Source of the DNA: Virgibacillus indicus
GTDB lineage: Bacteria > Bacillota > Bacilli > Bacillales > Amphibacillaceae
Length of the DNA stretch: 64,000 nucleotides
Assembly: GCF_002266285.1 (NCBI RefSeq)
Contig: NZ_NPMS01000006.1
Span: 124,001-188,000 of the forward strand
Direction: 5' to 3'
Part shown: positions 54,471-62,970 of the stretch, piece by piece
How positions within the stretch are numbered: position 1 is the stretch's first letter
Layout: every line of letters begins with the position of its first letter
Made by a program: the position numbers and the translations under genes
The notes under the pieces: generated by a model
Databases searched by the model: none
What the model was told of the DNA's origin: nothing
The model's input: only the letters and a program-made list of their open reading frames with translations

Positions 54471-55487
54471 TTGAGTGAAAAGTTATTGGAAATAAAGAAT
54501 CTGAAAACATCATTCCGGATAAAAGATGATTATTATGCAGCGGTGGATGATGTAACACTGACACTAAATAAAAATGAGGTATTGGGGATTGTTGGTGAAT
54601 CAGGTTCCGGAAAAAGTGCATTAGCCTTTTCGGTAATGGGACTGCATAATCGTGCGAAAATCGAAGGTAATATCTTATTTAAAGATCAGGATATAGCAAA
54701 TATTTCACCGGCAAAGCTCAATAAGCTGCGCGGGGATGATATGGCAATGATATTCCAGGATCCATTGACAGCCTTAAACCCTTTAATGATCGTTGGGGAC
54801 CAGATTAGTGAAACATTGCTCCTGCATAAAAAAAACATGTCACAAAAACAGCGAAAGGATAGGGTGATCAGCCTGCTGGATCAGGTTGGGATTCCGTATC
54901 CTGAACATGTATACAATCAATTTCCGCATGAACTTTCAGGTGGGATGAGACAGCGTGTCATCATTGCGATTGCCATTGCCAATCAGCCTGAATTACTGAT
55001 AGCTGACGAACCGACAACCGCTTTGGATGTAACGATTCAAGCACAGATTCTTGATTTGATTAAGGATCTGAAGGATGACATGAATACTGGAATAATTCTG
55101 ATTACACATGATCTCGGCGTAGTAGCTGAAATGGCGGATAGGGTCGCCGTTATGTATGCAGGTCAGATTGTCGAAATTGCAGATGTACATACTTTATTTG
55201 AGAATCCGCTTCATCCGTACACAAGATCATTATTGAATTCAGTGCCAAACACTCAGGAAGGACAGGACAAGCTTCATGTTATACAGGGGATCGTTCCATC
55301 ACTTTCCAAGTTGCCGCGTGAGGGCTGTCGCTTTGCTGCGAGAATGCCTTGGATTGATGAATCAGTACATGAAGAAAACCCTGTGCTGCACGAGATAAAA
55401 CCTGGTCACTTTGTTCGCTGCACTTGTCATAAGCATTTTTACTTCCCGGATGAGAGCAAGGAGGATTCTAACCATGGGGTTTCTTGA
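54471..55487 (+). CDS. Oligopeptide/dipeptide ABC transporter ATPase, OppD-like
   Basis: A 338-residue ATPase. Walker A is GESGSGKSA, the Q-loop is in IFQDPLTALNP, the signature LSGGMRQR, Walker B LLIADEPTTALDVT and the switch His in THDLG. The C-terminal extension with HPYTRSLLNSVP and a region with GCRFAARMPW and CTCH is typical of OppD/DppD, in which cysteines hold an Fe-S cluster; only part of the usual Cys set remains. TTG 54471 follows AGGGGGATT; ATG 54453 lies before that RBS. It overlaps the next ATPase gene by 14 bases. Confidence 0.88.
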   Translation: MSEKLLEIKNLKTSFRIKDDYYAAVDDVTLTLNKNEVLGIVGESGSGKSALAFSVMGLHNRAKIEGNILFKDQDIANISPAKLNKLRGDDMAMIFQDPLTALNPLMIVGDQISETLLLHKKNMSQKQRKDRVISLLDQVGIPYPEHVYNQFPHELSGGMRQRVIIAIAIANQPELLIADEPTTALDVTIQAQILDLIKDLKDDMNTGIILITHDLGVVAEMADRVAVMYAGQIVEIADVHTLFENPLHPYTRSLLNSVPNTQEGQDKLHVIQGIVPSLSKLPREGCRFAARMPWIDESVHEENPVLHEIKPGHFVRCTCHKHFYFPDESKEDSNHGVS

Positions 55488-56406
55488 AGTTGAAGATTTA
55501 AAAGTATACTTTCCGATCAAGGGAGGATTATTTAACAGGACGCTTGGTAATATAAAAGCAGTTGATGGGGTATCTTTTTCCATTGAACAAGGAAAAACAT
55601 ATGGCCTGGTAGGAGAGTCAGGTTCCGGAAAAACCACAACAGGAAGGGCAATCATCGGCTTGAATGATATAACCTCCGGAAAGGTTTTATTTGAAGGAAA
55701 GGATTTAACTTCCAAAAAAAGTAAAACAGCTTCGGTCAGAAAAGATATTCAGATGATATTTCAGGATCCCTACTCCTCTCTGAATCCTAAAAAACGCGTG
55801 CTTGATATCGTTGCAGAGCCGATTCGCAATTTTGAAAAGCTCTCCAAACAAGAAGAGAAAAAGCGTGTGCAGGAATTATTAGAGATGGTTGGCCTGAGTC
55901 CTGAAAGTATTTTAAAATACCCGCATGAATTCTCTGGCGGGCAGCGTCAGCGGATTGGAGTTGCACGTGCGATTGCCTTGAAACCTAAATTAATTATTGC
56001 GGATGAGCCAGTATCAGCGCTTGACGTTTCTGTACAAGCTCAGGTATTGAACTTCATGCAGGATATCCAAAAAGAACTGAACCTTACATATTTGTTCATC
56101 AGTCATGACCTTGGTGTTGTTAAGCATATGTGTGATGAAATAGGAATAATGTACAAGGGTCGTTATGTAGAGCAAGGGACTAAACAGGATATATTTGAAA
56201 ATCCACAGCATATTTATACAAAACGTCTAGTAGCTGCTATTCCTGATATTGACCCAAGACACCGTGCGGAACAAAAACAGTTCAGGGAAGATGTGCAGAG
56301 GGAATATGAGCAATCCTACAATGATTACTTTGACAGTGAAGGATTGGCATATGGCCTGCAATCCGTATCTGATACACATCTTGTAGCTCTGCCAGAGAAA
56401 GGTTGA
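55474..56406 (+). CDS. Oligopeptide/dipeptide ABC transporter ATPase, OppF-like
   Basis: A 310-residue ATPase. Walker A GESGSGKTT, MIFQDPYSSLNPKKR, signature FSGGQRQRIGVARA, Walker B LIIADEPVSALDVS and SHDLGVVKHM are present. The start is ATG 55474 behind AAGGAGG, overlapping the OppD end; the open frame further upstream is shadow. The C-terminus has IYTKRLVAAIPDIDP, as in OppF/AppF. It pairs with OppD to drive import. Confidence 0.9.
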   Translation: MGFLEVEDLKVYFPIKGGLFNRTLGNIKAVDGVSFSIEQGKTYGLVGESGSGKTTTGRAIIGLNDITSGKVLFEGKDLTSKKSKTASVRKDIQMIFQDPYSSLNPKKRVLDIVAEPIRNFEKLSKQEEKKRVQELLEMVGLSPESILKYPHEFSGGQRQRIGVARAIALKPKLIIADEPVSALDVSVQAQVLNFMQDIQKELNLTYLFISHDLGVVKHMCDEIGIMYKGRYVEQGTKQDIFENPQHIYTKRLVAAIPDIDPRHRAEQKQFREDVQREYEQSYNDYFDSEGLAYGLQSVSDTHLVALPEKG

Positions 56407-56413
56407 ATAAATT

Positions 56414-57376
56414 ATGTGGAAATTTATCGTTAGACGACTTGTAATAACATTCCCTCAAATAATTTTACTTAGTGTTCTTGTATTTATAATGGCACAAATG
56501 ATGCCAGGAGATGCACTGTCTGGGATGATCGATCCAAATATTGATCCGGCAGCGATAGAAAAGCAGCGGGAAAACCTTGGTTTAAACGACCCTTGGCATG
56601 AAAGATATGTTGATTGGGTTGGCGGTTTGCTTCAGGGGGATCTTGGCGAGTCTTTCCGATTTAAAATGGAAGTAACCGAACTGGTTGAACAGCGGCTTAT
56701 TAATTCATTCTGGCTTGGTGTAGCCACTCTATTCTTTACATATTTAATTGCAATACCTCTTGGAATTATCAGTGGACGCTGGAATGATACATGGGGAGAC
56801 CAATTAATTACCGGTTACACGTATATTGGATTCGCAACACCATTATTTATTTTCGCATTGGTGATGCTCTGGGTATTCGGCTTCCAGCTGCAATGGTTCC
56901 CAACTGGCGGAAGTGTTGAACCGGGATTGACACCAGGATCATTTGACTATGTGTGGAGTAAATTCCAGCACTTGCTATTGCCTGCATTATCACTGGCACT
57001 TATTGCAACTGTAAATACTGTTCAATATTTACGAAGTGAAATAGTTGATACAAAGCAGAAAGATTTTATTATTACGGCAAGAGCAAAGGGTGCTTCTGAA
57101 TCCAGGGTTTATAACAGGCATATTTTTAGAAACTCATTACTGCCGATAGCTGCATTTTTCGGTTTTGAAATTACCGGACTGATCGGCGGAACAGTCTTTG
57201 TAGAACAGATCTTTGGTTATCCGGGCATGGGCTTACTGTTTATGGAATCCATTTTGTTACGGGATTATACTGTTGTAATTGCAGTTGTTCTGTTATTTGG
57301 TATTGCTTCTATTTTAGGGGCATTAATTTCAGACATTATACTTAGTCTGGTAGATCCGCGTATTCGTATAAAATAA
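56414..57376 (+). CDS. Oligopeptide ABC transporter permease, OppB-like
   Basis: A 320-residue permease with six spans. The N-terminal RRLVITFPQIILLSVLVF span and a large outer loop with PGD...NLGLNDPW are typical of OppB/DppB; the EAA-like loop is RAKGASESRVYNRHIFRNSLLPI, and GTVFVEQIFGYPGMG follows. AGAAAGGTTG precedes ATG 56414, eight bases after the ATPase gene. Confidence 0.9.
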   Translation: MWKFIVRRLVITFPQIILLSVLVFIMAQMMPGDALSGMIDPNIDPAAIEKQRENLGLNDPWHERYVDWVGGLLQGDLGESFRFKMEVTELVEQRLINSFWLGVATLFFTYLIAIPLGIISGRWNDTWGDQLITGYTYIGFATPLFIFALVMLWVFGFQLQWFPTGGSVEPGLTPGSFDYVWSKFQHLLLPALSLALIATVNTVQYLRSEIVDTKQKDFIITARAKGASESRVYNRHIFRNSLLPIAAFFGFEITGLIGGTVFVEQIFGYPGMGLLFMESILLRDYTVVIAVVLLFGIASILGALISDIILSLVDPRIRIK

Positions 57377-57407
57377 GAACTAAGGCAGACTTCTGAGGTG
57401 ATTTAAA

Positions 57408-58316
57408 ATGGAAACAACTGATGTGAAGATGGATGAAACAACACAGGGTGTCACAAAGAGTCCGTCAGGGGCACGCATATTCTGGCGGGAGATTGTCAGA
57501 GATAAATTAGCCCTTATTTCACTTATATTTTTAGTTTTAATAACTGCTTTTGTGTATGGTATCTCACTGATTTTGGATCAGAAAGAAATAGTGACAGTGG
57601 ATTTATTTGCAATTCACCAGCCGCCGTCTGAGGAATTTTGGCTGGGAACTGATTATGGCGGAAGGGATATTTTTGGACAATTAATAATTGGAACTCGTAA
57701 TTCTCTTTCAATTGGAATTTTGGTAACACTGATGACAGGGGTTATCGGAGTAGTTTATGGCCTGATTTCCGGCTACTTTGGCGGACATGTGGATAATATC
57801 ATGATGAGAATTCTGGATTTCTTTCTCATCTTGCCATTCCTGATGGTAGTTATCGTATTTGTTGCCATCGTACCGAAATACAGTGTCTTTACATTTTCCT
57901 TGATTATGACAGCATTTCTATGGATGGGGATAGCCAGGCTGATTCGTTCCAAAGTACTGCAGGAAAAGGAGCTTGATTATGCTCAAGCCTCCAAAACACT
58001 TGGCTCCTCGAATATAAAGATTATGTTTACGCAAGTATTACCAAATATAACTTCGTTAATCATCGTAACGATGACATTGAATTTGGCTGCAAACATCGGC
58101 TTGGAATCAGGGCTTTCCTTCCTTGGCTTTGGATTTCCTGAAAGCACACCAAGCCTGGGTACACTTTTAAGCTATGCGACCAATCCGCAAACATTGGAAT
58201 ACAGATGGTGGATCTGGGTACCTGCAGCGGTTCTGATTCTTTTATTGATGCTTGCGGTAAGGAATGTAGGAGAAGCATTAAAACGTGCAGCTGATGCAAG
58301 ACAAAGAAGAGGATAA
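57408..58316 (+). CDS. Oligopeptide ABC transporter permease, OppC-like
   Basis: A 302-residue permease. An N-terminal cytoplasmic stretch leads to FWREIVRDKLALISL and a first span; FWLGTDYGGRDIFGQLIIGTRNSLSIG is the OppC signature; ASKTLGSSNIKIMFTQVLPN is the coupling loop, and LSFLGFGFPESTPSLGTLLS is near the end. GAGGTGA precedes the ATG. It partners OppB. A hairpin and the binding-protein gene follow. Confidence 0.9.
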   Translation: METTDVKMDETTQGVTKSPSGARIFWREIVRDKLALISLIFLVLITAFVYGISLILDQKEIVTVDLFAIHQPPSEEFWLGTDYGGRDIFGQLIIGTRNSLSIGILVTLMTGVIGVVYGLISGYFGGHVDNIMMRILDFFLILPFLMVVIVFVAIVPKYSVFTFSLIMTAFLWMGIARLIRSKVLQEKELDYAQASKTLGSSNIKIMFTQVLPNITSLIIVTMTLNLAANIGLESGLSFLGFGFPESTPSLGTLLSYATNPQTLEYRWWIWVPAAVLILLLMLAVRNVGEALKRAADARQRRG

Positions 58317-58396
58317 TTTGAGGAGGTGAGTGCCAGACAGCAGAAATTACCAGAGTGGATACCTGCATCAATAACTATTGATGTTGAGTATAAATT

Positions 58397-58422
58397 TTCA
58401 GTCAGTACAGTTTCAGACTGAA
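58397..58422 (+). other. Stem-loop between oppC-type and oppA-type genes
   Basis: TTCAGTC and GACTGAA form a 7-bp stem with a 12-base loop, 38 bases before the binding-protein start. It may protect the 5' end of a processed, abundant oppA transcript. Confidence 0.5.
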
Positions 58423-58459
58423 GCAAAAAGAAGGGTTAAAAAAAAGGGAGGTTAAAAGG

Positions 58460-60340
58460 ATGAAGAAGATTAGCTTTAGTAAGGCGCTATTTGCGCTAAT
58501 GCTTATCTTGTTACTTGCTCTAGCAGCATGTAGTGGTGGTTCCGACGACGAAGGATCAGGCGATTCTGGTTCTGACGATGCAGGAACTGAAGAGGGTACT
58601 GATGAAGGAACTGATGAAGGGGAAGAAGGCGATTCTGAAGCAGCTGAGGGAGAAGATGGGCTGTATTCAATCGAGGACTTCAGTACAGATAAAACAAATG
58701 AAGGTGAAGCAATTGAAGGTGGAACGCTTCAATATGGTTTAGTTACTGATACTGCTTTTGAAGGTACATTAAACTGGAACTTCTATTCAGGTACTTACGA
58801 TGCAGAGATACTTGGATGGTTTGGTGAATCATTATTGTCAAATGATGATAAGTACCGTTACACAAACGATGGTGCTGCAACTTATGAAGTAAGTGATGAT
58901 AATCGCACATTTACATTCACAATTAAGGATAATGTTAATTGGCATGATGGTGAGCCTGTAACAGCTGAGGACTGGGCTTTCTCATTTGAAGTAATTGGAG
59001 ACCCTGAATACACTGGGGTTCGTTATGGTGCTGACTTCACTAATATTGAAGGAATGGAAGCATACAATGCTGGAGAAGCTGACTCTATTTCCGGTATTGA
59101 AGTAGTAGATGAAAAAACATTGAAAATTACTTACATTAAAGCAAGTCCATCACTTCTGACTGGTGGTATCTGGCCGTATGCAATGCCGAAGCATATTTTT
59201 GGAGATATCCCTGTAGCTGAAATGGATTCCTCTCCAGAGGTTCGTGAAAATCCAATTGGATTCGGTCCATTTAAAGTGGAAAGCATTGTACCGGGTGAAT
59301 CTGTAACAATGGTTAAAAATGAAGATTACTGGCAAGGTGAACCGAAGCTTGATGGTGTTACAGTTAAAGTTGTTAACCCTAGTACAGTAGTACAGGCATT
59401 TGAAACTGGTGAAGTGGATGCGGTTGATAGTTTCCCTGCTGACCAATATCCAGATAATGCTGATATGTCAAATGTGGAATTTTTAGGTATGATCGATCTT
59501 GCTTATACGTATATTGGCTTTAAATTAGGTACATGGGATTCTGAAAATGCAGAAGTAGTTATGGATGACAGCAAGAAAATGTCTGATGTGAACCTTCGAA
59601 GAGCAATGTGGTATGCGGTTGATAATGATGCTGTTGGTAAGAATTTCTATAATGGACTTCGCTGGAATGCGACAACATTAATTCCGCCATCACATCCTGA
59701 ATACCATGATGAAACAATCGAAACTCCAACATATGATCCGGAAGAAGCAAAAAGAATTTTGGATGAAGCTGGATATGTAGATACAAATGGAGATGGAATG
59801 CGTGAAAACCCAGAAGGAGAAGAGTTAGTAATTAACTTCGCTTCCATGTCTGGTGGAGACACTGCTGAGCCATTAGCAAACTATTACATTCAATCATGGA
59901 ACGCTGTTGGTCTTGATGTACAGCTTCTTGATGGACGTCTGCAAGAATTCAACACGTTCTATGACCGTGTAGGCCAAAGTGGGGAAGACGATCCTGCAGT
60001 TGATATTTATCAAGGTGCATGGGGTGTAGGCTATGATGTTAACCCACAAGGACTGTATGGACATAAGGCATTGTTCAACTTCCCTCGCTATGAAAGTGAA
60101 GAAAACACTGCTTTACTGGAAGATGGCGTTTCTGAAGAATCATTTGATGTTGAACACCGTAAGCAGGTATACAGTGATTGGCAAAAACTTATGGTAGAAG
60201 AAATTCCTGTATTCCCAACGCTTTATCGTTCATTGTTAGCACCGGTTAACAACCGTGTTCAAAATTACTCAATTGCAGTTGATTTCAATGCTTTACATGA
60301 AATTGCTGTAACTGAAGAAGAACCAATTGCAGCTGAATAA
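58460..60340 (+). CDS. Oligopeptide ABC transporter substrate-binding lipoprotein, OppA-like
   Basis: A 626-residue family-5 solute-binding lipoprotein. The signal sequence (MKKISFSKALF, hydrophobic core, lipobox LAAC at about residue 24) is followed by a very acidic Ser/Gly/Asp/Glu linker of about 50 residues (GSGDSGSDDAGTEEGTDEG), as expected for salt-adapted bacteria. The binding fold includes YEVSDDNRTFTFTIKDNVNWHDGEPVTAEDW, with the family signature W-HDG-PVTAEDW. GGGAGG lies before ATG 58460. It is last in the operon, directly before a terminator. It captures peptides; whether short or long is unclear. Confidence 0.92.
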   Translation: MKKISFSKALFALMLILLLALAACSGGSDDEGSGDSGSDDAGTEEGTDEGTDEGEEGDSEAAEGEDGLYSIEDFSTDKTNEGEAIEGGTLQYGLVTDTAFEGTLNWNFYSGTYDAEILGWFGESLLSNDDKYRYTNDGAATYEVSDDNRTFTFTIKDNVNWHDGEPVTAEDWAFSFEVIGDPEYTGVRYGADFTNIEGMEAYNAGEADSISGIEVVDEKTLKITYIKASPSLLTGGIWPYAMPKHIFGDIPVAEMDSSPEVRENPIGFGPFKVESIVPGESVTMVKNEDYWQGEPKLDGVTVKVVNPSTVVQAFETGEVDAVDSFPADQYPDNADMSNVEFLGMIDLAYTYIGFKLGTWDSENAEVVMDDSKKMSDVNLRRAMWYAVDNDAVGKNFYNGLRWNATTLIPPSHPEYHDETIETPTYDPEEAKRILDEAGYVDTNGDGMRENPEGEELVINFASMSGGDTAEPLANYYIQSWNAVGLDVQLLDGRLQEFNTFYDRVGQSGEDDPAVDIYQGAWGVGYDVNPQGLYGHKALFNFPRYESEENTALLEDGVSEESFDVEHRKQVYSDWQKLMVEEIPVFPTLYRSLLAPVNNRVQNYSIAVDFNALHEIAVTEEEPIAAE

Positions 60341-60356
60341 TTAATTGGCTGTATAT

Positions 60357-60390
60357 TAAGAAGACTCGCTCAGGCGGGTCTTCTTTTTGT
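60357..60390 (+). terminator. Terminator of the oligopeptide operon
   Basis: AAGAAGACTCGC-tcag-GCGGGTCTTCTTTTT: a strong stem with one G-T pair and a T-run. Confidence 0.9.
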
Positions 60391-60505
60391 ATATAGACTA
60401 TTTTTTTAGTGCCTGTTTAAAAATATAGGTAATTTTCATCTTACTATTTTTGCTGAAAGTCGGTACGATACAGGTAGTTAATGAGATTCCAAAGGAGGTA
60501 CTGCT

Positions 60506-61363
60506 TTGACTCAGAAAATTGCCGTTGCAGTGATACATGGTGCTGGTACACCAGATGAAACATTTGCAGATGAAATCATTAAACGTATTTTAAACCGATT
60601 TTCAAAGAACCTATCTATTGAAAATGCTGAAGAGCAGCTTGTTTTTGAACCGATATTCTGGTCTTCTATCTTCGAATCTGAACAAAAGGAATTATGGGAA
60701 AGATTACAAAAAGATGCAGACTTGAACTATTCCCGATTAAGGCGTTTTGTCATTGAGTTTTTGGCCGATGCTATCGCCTATCAGCCTACCAAACTTGGAA
60801 ATCAAAATTATGATAAGGTACATGCTTTTATCGCAGGTGGTATCCAAAGATTGAGAGAAAAAGCGGGGCCAACAGCACCATTATGCATTATCAGCCATAG
60901 TTTAGGTTCAATTGTTGCAAGCAATTATTTTTATGATTTACAGTACAAACGCGAAAACATGGGAGCAGAGACAGCTAAATGTACCGATAATGCACCAATC
61001 GAGCAATGCCAGACACTGACACTATTCTATACGCTTGGCAGTCCTATGGCATTATGGTCATTGCGCTACATTGACTTTGGTTCCCCTATAACTGTTCCGT
61101 CTCCTGCTGTTCAGTCATTTTATCCGGAGATTGAAGGGGAATGGCTCAATTTTTACGATAAGGATGATGTCCTGGCATTCCCGCTTAAAGGTGTGAATAA
61201 ATCGTATGCAAAAGCAGTTACAAAAGATGTACCTGTAAATGTAGGAGGATTATTAACGAGCTGGAATCCGTTGTCTCATAACAAATATGATACGGATGCT
61301 GATGTTATTAAACCGATTGTTGATGGGCTGGTCAGAACGTGGAAAGCTATAAATCCAAAGTGA
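60506..61363 (+). CDS. Alpha/beta-hydrolase-fold protein
   Basis: A 285-residue cytosolic protein. The start is VAVIHGAGTPDETF (an HGAG oxyanion-type strand-loop), and the nucleophile elbow is CIISHSLGSIVASNYFYD near residue 130, with TLGSPMALWSLRY after it, as in lipase/esterase-like hydrolases; Asp in YDKDDVLAFPL and His in SHNKYDT are possible triad partners. TTG 60506 follows AAAGGAGG. It has no signal peptide. The substrate is unknown. Confidence 0.7.
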   Translation: MTQKIAVAVIHGAGTPDETFADEIIKRILNRFSKNLSIENAEEQLVFEPIFWSSIFESEQKELWERLQKDADLNYSRLRRFVIEFLADAIAYQPTKLGNQNYDKVHAFIAGGIQRLREKAGPTAPLCIISHSLGSIVASNYFYDLQYKRENMGAETAKCTDNAPIEQCQTLTLFYTLGSPMALWSLRYIDFGSPITVPSPAVQSFYPEIEGEWLNFYDKDDVLAFPLKGVNKSYAKAVTKDVPVNVGGLLTSWNPLSHNKYDTDADVIKPIVDGLVRTWKAINPK

Positions 61364-61507
61364 ATTTTATCTTAAAAATTCTTCAGCGGCTAACTTCTTT
61401 GTTTTATCGATATTATTAGCCACTGAAGATGTGCCCTGCACCTCCCAAAACTAGCCTTTTGGTATGTTATTAGTAAATATTAAAAGTTTTTTATGAGGAG
61501 TGATTCT

Positions 61508-61561
61508 TTGCAGATCACCAATGAATTAGAGCAGGAGATCAAAAAGAAGATGCCTAATTGA
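61508..61561 (+). CDS. Possible 17-codon mini-ORF or gene remnant
   Basis: GAGGAGTGATTC precedes TTG 61508, followed by LQITNELEQEIKKKMPN and TGA. After the stop another frame stays open (LIESGVITGVNGNKYRKRG), so it may be the frameshifted start of a lost gene. It lies just upstream of a glycerate kinase. I do not recognise it. Confidence 0.25.
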   Translation: MQITNELEQEIKKKMPN

Positions 61562-61615
61562 GAGCGGTGTCATAACAGGGGTAAATGGTAATAAATATAG
61601 GAAAAGAGGACAAAT

Positions 61616-62737
61616 ATGAAAATTATAGTTGCACCAGATTCTTTTAAAGGAAGCCTGACCTCGACTCAGGCATCTGAAGTAATTAAAAAGTCTATCTTGA
61701 AAGTTCAGCCGTCATCTGACGTGGTTTTAAAGCCAATGGCCGATGGAGGGGAGGGGACACTGGAAACATTGCTGACTGCAACAGATGGGGAGCAGATTCC
61801 TATAGCATGTACTGGCCCATTAGGCGAGAAAATCGATACAGCGTATGCCATTGTTGAGGGTAATACTGCAATTATTGAGTGTGCAAGCATTGCAGGACTC
61901 GTTCAGGTTCCTCAGAATAAGCGAAATCCAGACGTTACAACATCTTTTGGTATTGGTGAGGTCATCATTGATGCTTTAAATAAGGGCTGCACTAATTTTG
62001 TCATTGGTTTAGGCGGAAGTGCAACAAATGATGGCGGCCTTGGAATGCTTCAGGCTTTAGGTATGAAAGCGTTGGATTATAATGGTAAACCAATTGGCAT
62101 TTATGGAAAAGATCTGCAGCAAATAAAAAAAGCAAATTTTAATGAAATTGATTCAAGATTATCAGAAATCAAGATTAAGATTGCATGTGATGTGGATAAT
62201 CCGCTTTGTGGGAAAAGGGGGGCATCAGCCGTTTACGGACCACAAAAAGGGGCAACAGCAAAGCAGATCGAGCATTATGACCAGTCGCTGAATAACTATG
62301 GTGATTTAATAGAAACAGAACTCAACCAATCATTAAAGGATATACCAGGGGCTGGTGCTGCTGGCGGACTTGGTTTTGCAATGCTTGCAATTGGGGCAAA
62401 TCTTGTTTCAGGGGCAGAGCTATTAGCTGAAACGATAAAAGCAGAGGAATCTATTCAGGTTGCTGATCTGGTAATTACAGGTGAAGGGCAAAGTGACGAA
62501 CAGACTCTTTTCGGGAAGGCTCCAGGCTTTATTGCTTCACTTGCAAAAAAGCATCATGTGCCAGTTGTTTTAATTTCAGGAAGTCTTTCTGGTGACTTAG
62601 ACGTTTTAAGGGAGAGGTTCTCAGGCTGCTTTTCCATTACAAATAAGCCATTGTCACTTGAGGCATGTATGGAAAATGCTGAGGAATTGCTTTATGAACA
62701 GACAAAACAAATTATTCATTTGATTTGTTCCTTTTAA
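61616..62737 (+). CDS. Glycerate kinase (GarK/GlxK family)
   Basis: A 373-residue kinase. APDSFKGSLTSTQASEVI at the N-terminus, KPMADGGEGTLETLL, GLGGSATNDGGLGMLQALG and TGEGQSDEQTLFGKAP near the C-terminus are the family signatures. It phosphorylates D-glycerate to 2- or 3-phosphoglycerate, the final step of glycerate/glyoxylate salvage. AAAAGAGGA lies before ATG 61616. The two 2-hydroxyacid dehydrogenases elsewhere in the window could supply glycerate, but are not linked in position. Confidence 0.92.
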   Translation: MKIIVAPDSFKGSLTSTQASEVIKKSILKVQPSSDVVLKPMADGGEGTLETLLTATDGEQIPIACTGPLGEKIDTAYAIVEGNTAIIECASIAGLVQVPQNKRNPDVTTSFGIGEVIIDALNKGCTNFVIGLGGSATNDGGLGMLQALGMKALDYNGKPIGIYGKDLQQIKKANFNEIDSRLSEIKIKIACDVDNPLCGKRGASAVYGPQKGATAKQIEHYDQSLNNYGDLIETELNQSLKDIPGAGAAGGLGFAMLAIGANLVSGAELLAETIKAEESIQVADLVITGEGQSDEQTLFGKAPGFIASLAKKHHVPVVLISGSLSGDLDVLRERFSGCFSITNKPLSLEACMENAEELLYEQTKQIIHLICSF

Positions 62738-62828
62738 AGGGAGAAGCCGCAACTCTCTTACAAGGGGTGACCGCTTTTGAAGTTACATTTGTATTATGGA
62801 TTGTACTAGTTTAATTGAATAAGAGAAT

Positions 62829-62866
62829 GAACACCCAAGGGATTGAATTTTTGGGTGTTTTCTTTT
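62829..62866 (+). terminator. Terminator of the glycerate kinase gene
   Basis: ACACCCAA and TTGGGTGT (62831-62838, 62851-62858) with a 12-base loop, then TTTCTTTT. Confidence 0.82.
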
Positions 62867-62970
62867 GACTTCATTGAAAAATTAAAGAGTGCCAGAACTT
62901 AGCTCTATAAAAGAAGGAATCTATTCATCAAAAGGCGAAATTTATAAGGAAGGCAAAAGGGGGAAGGATT

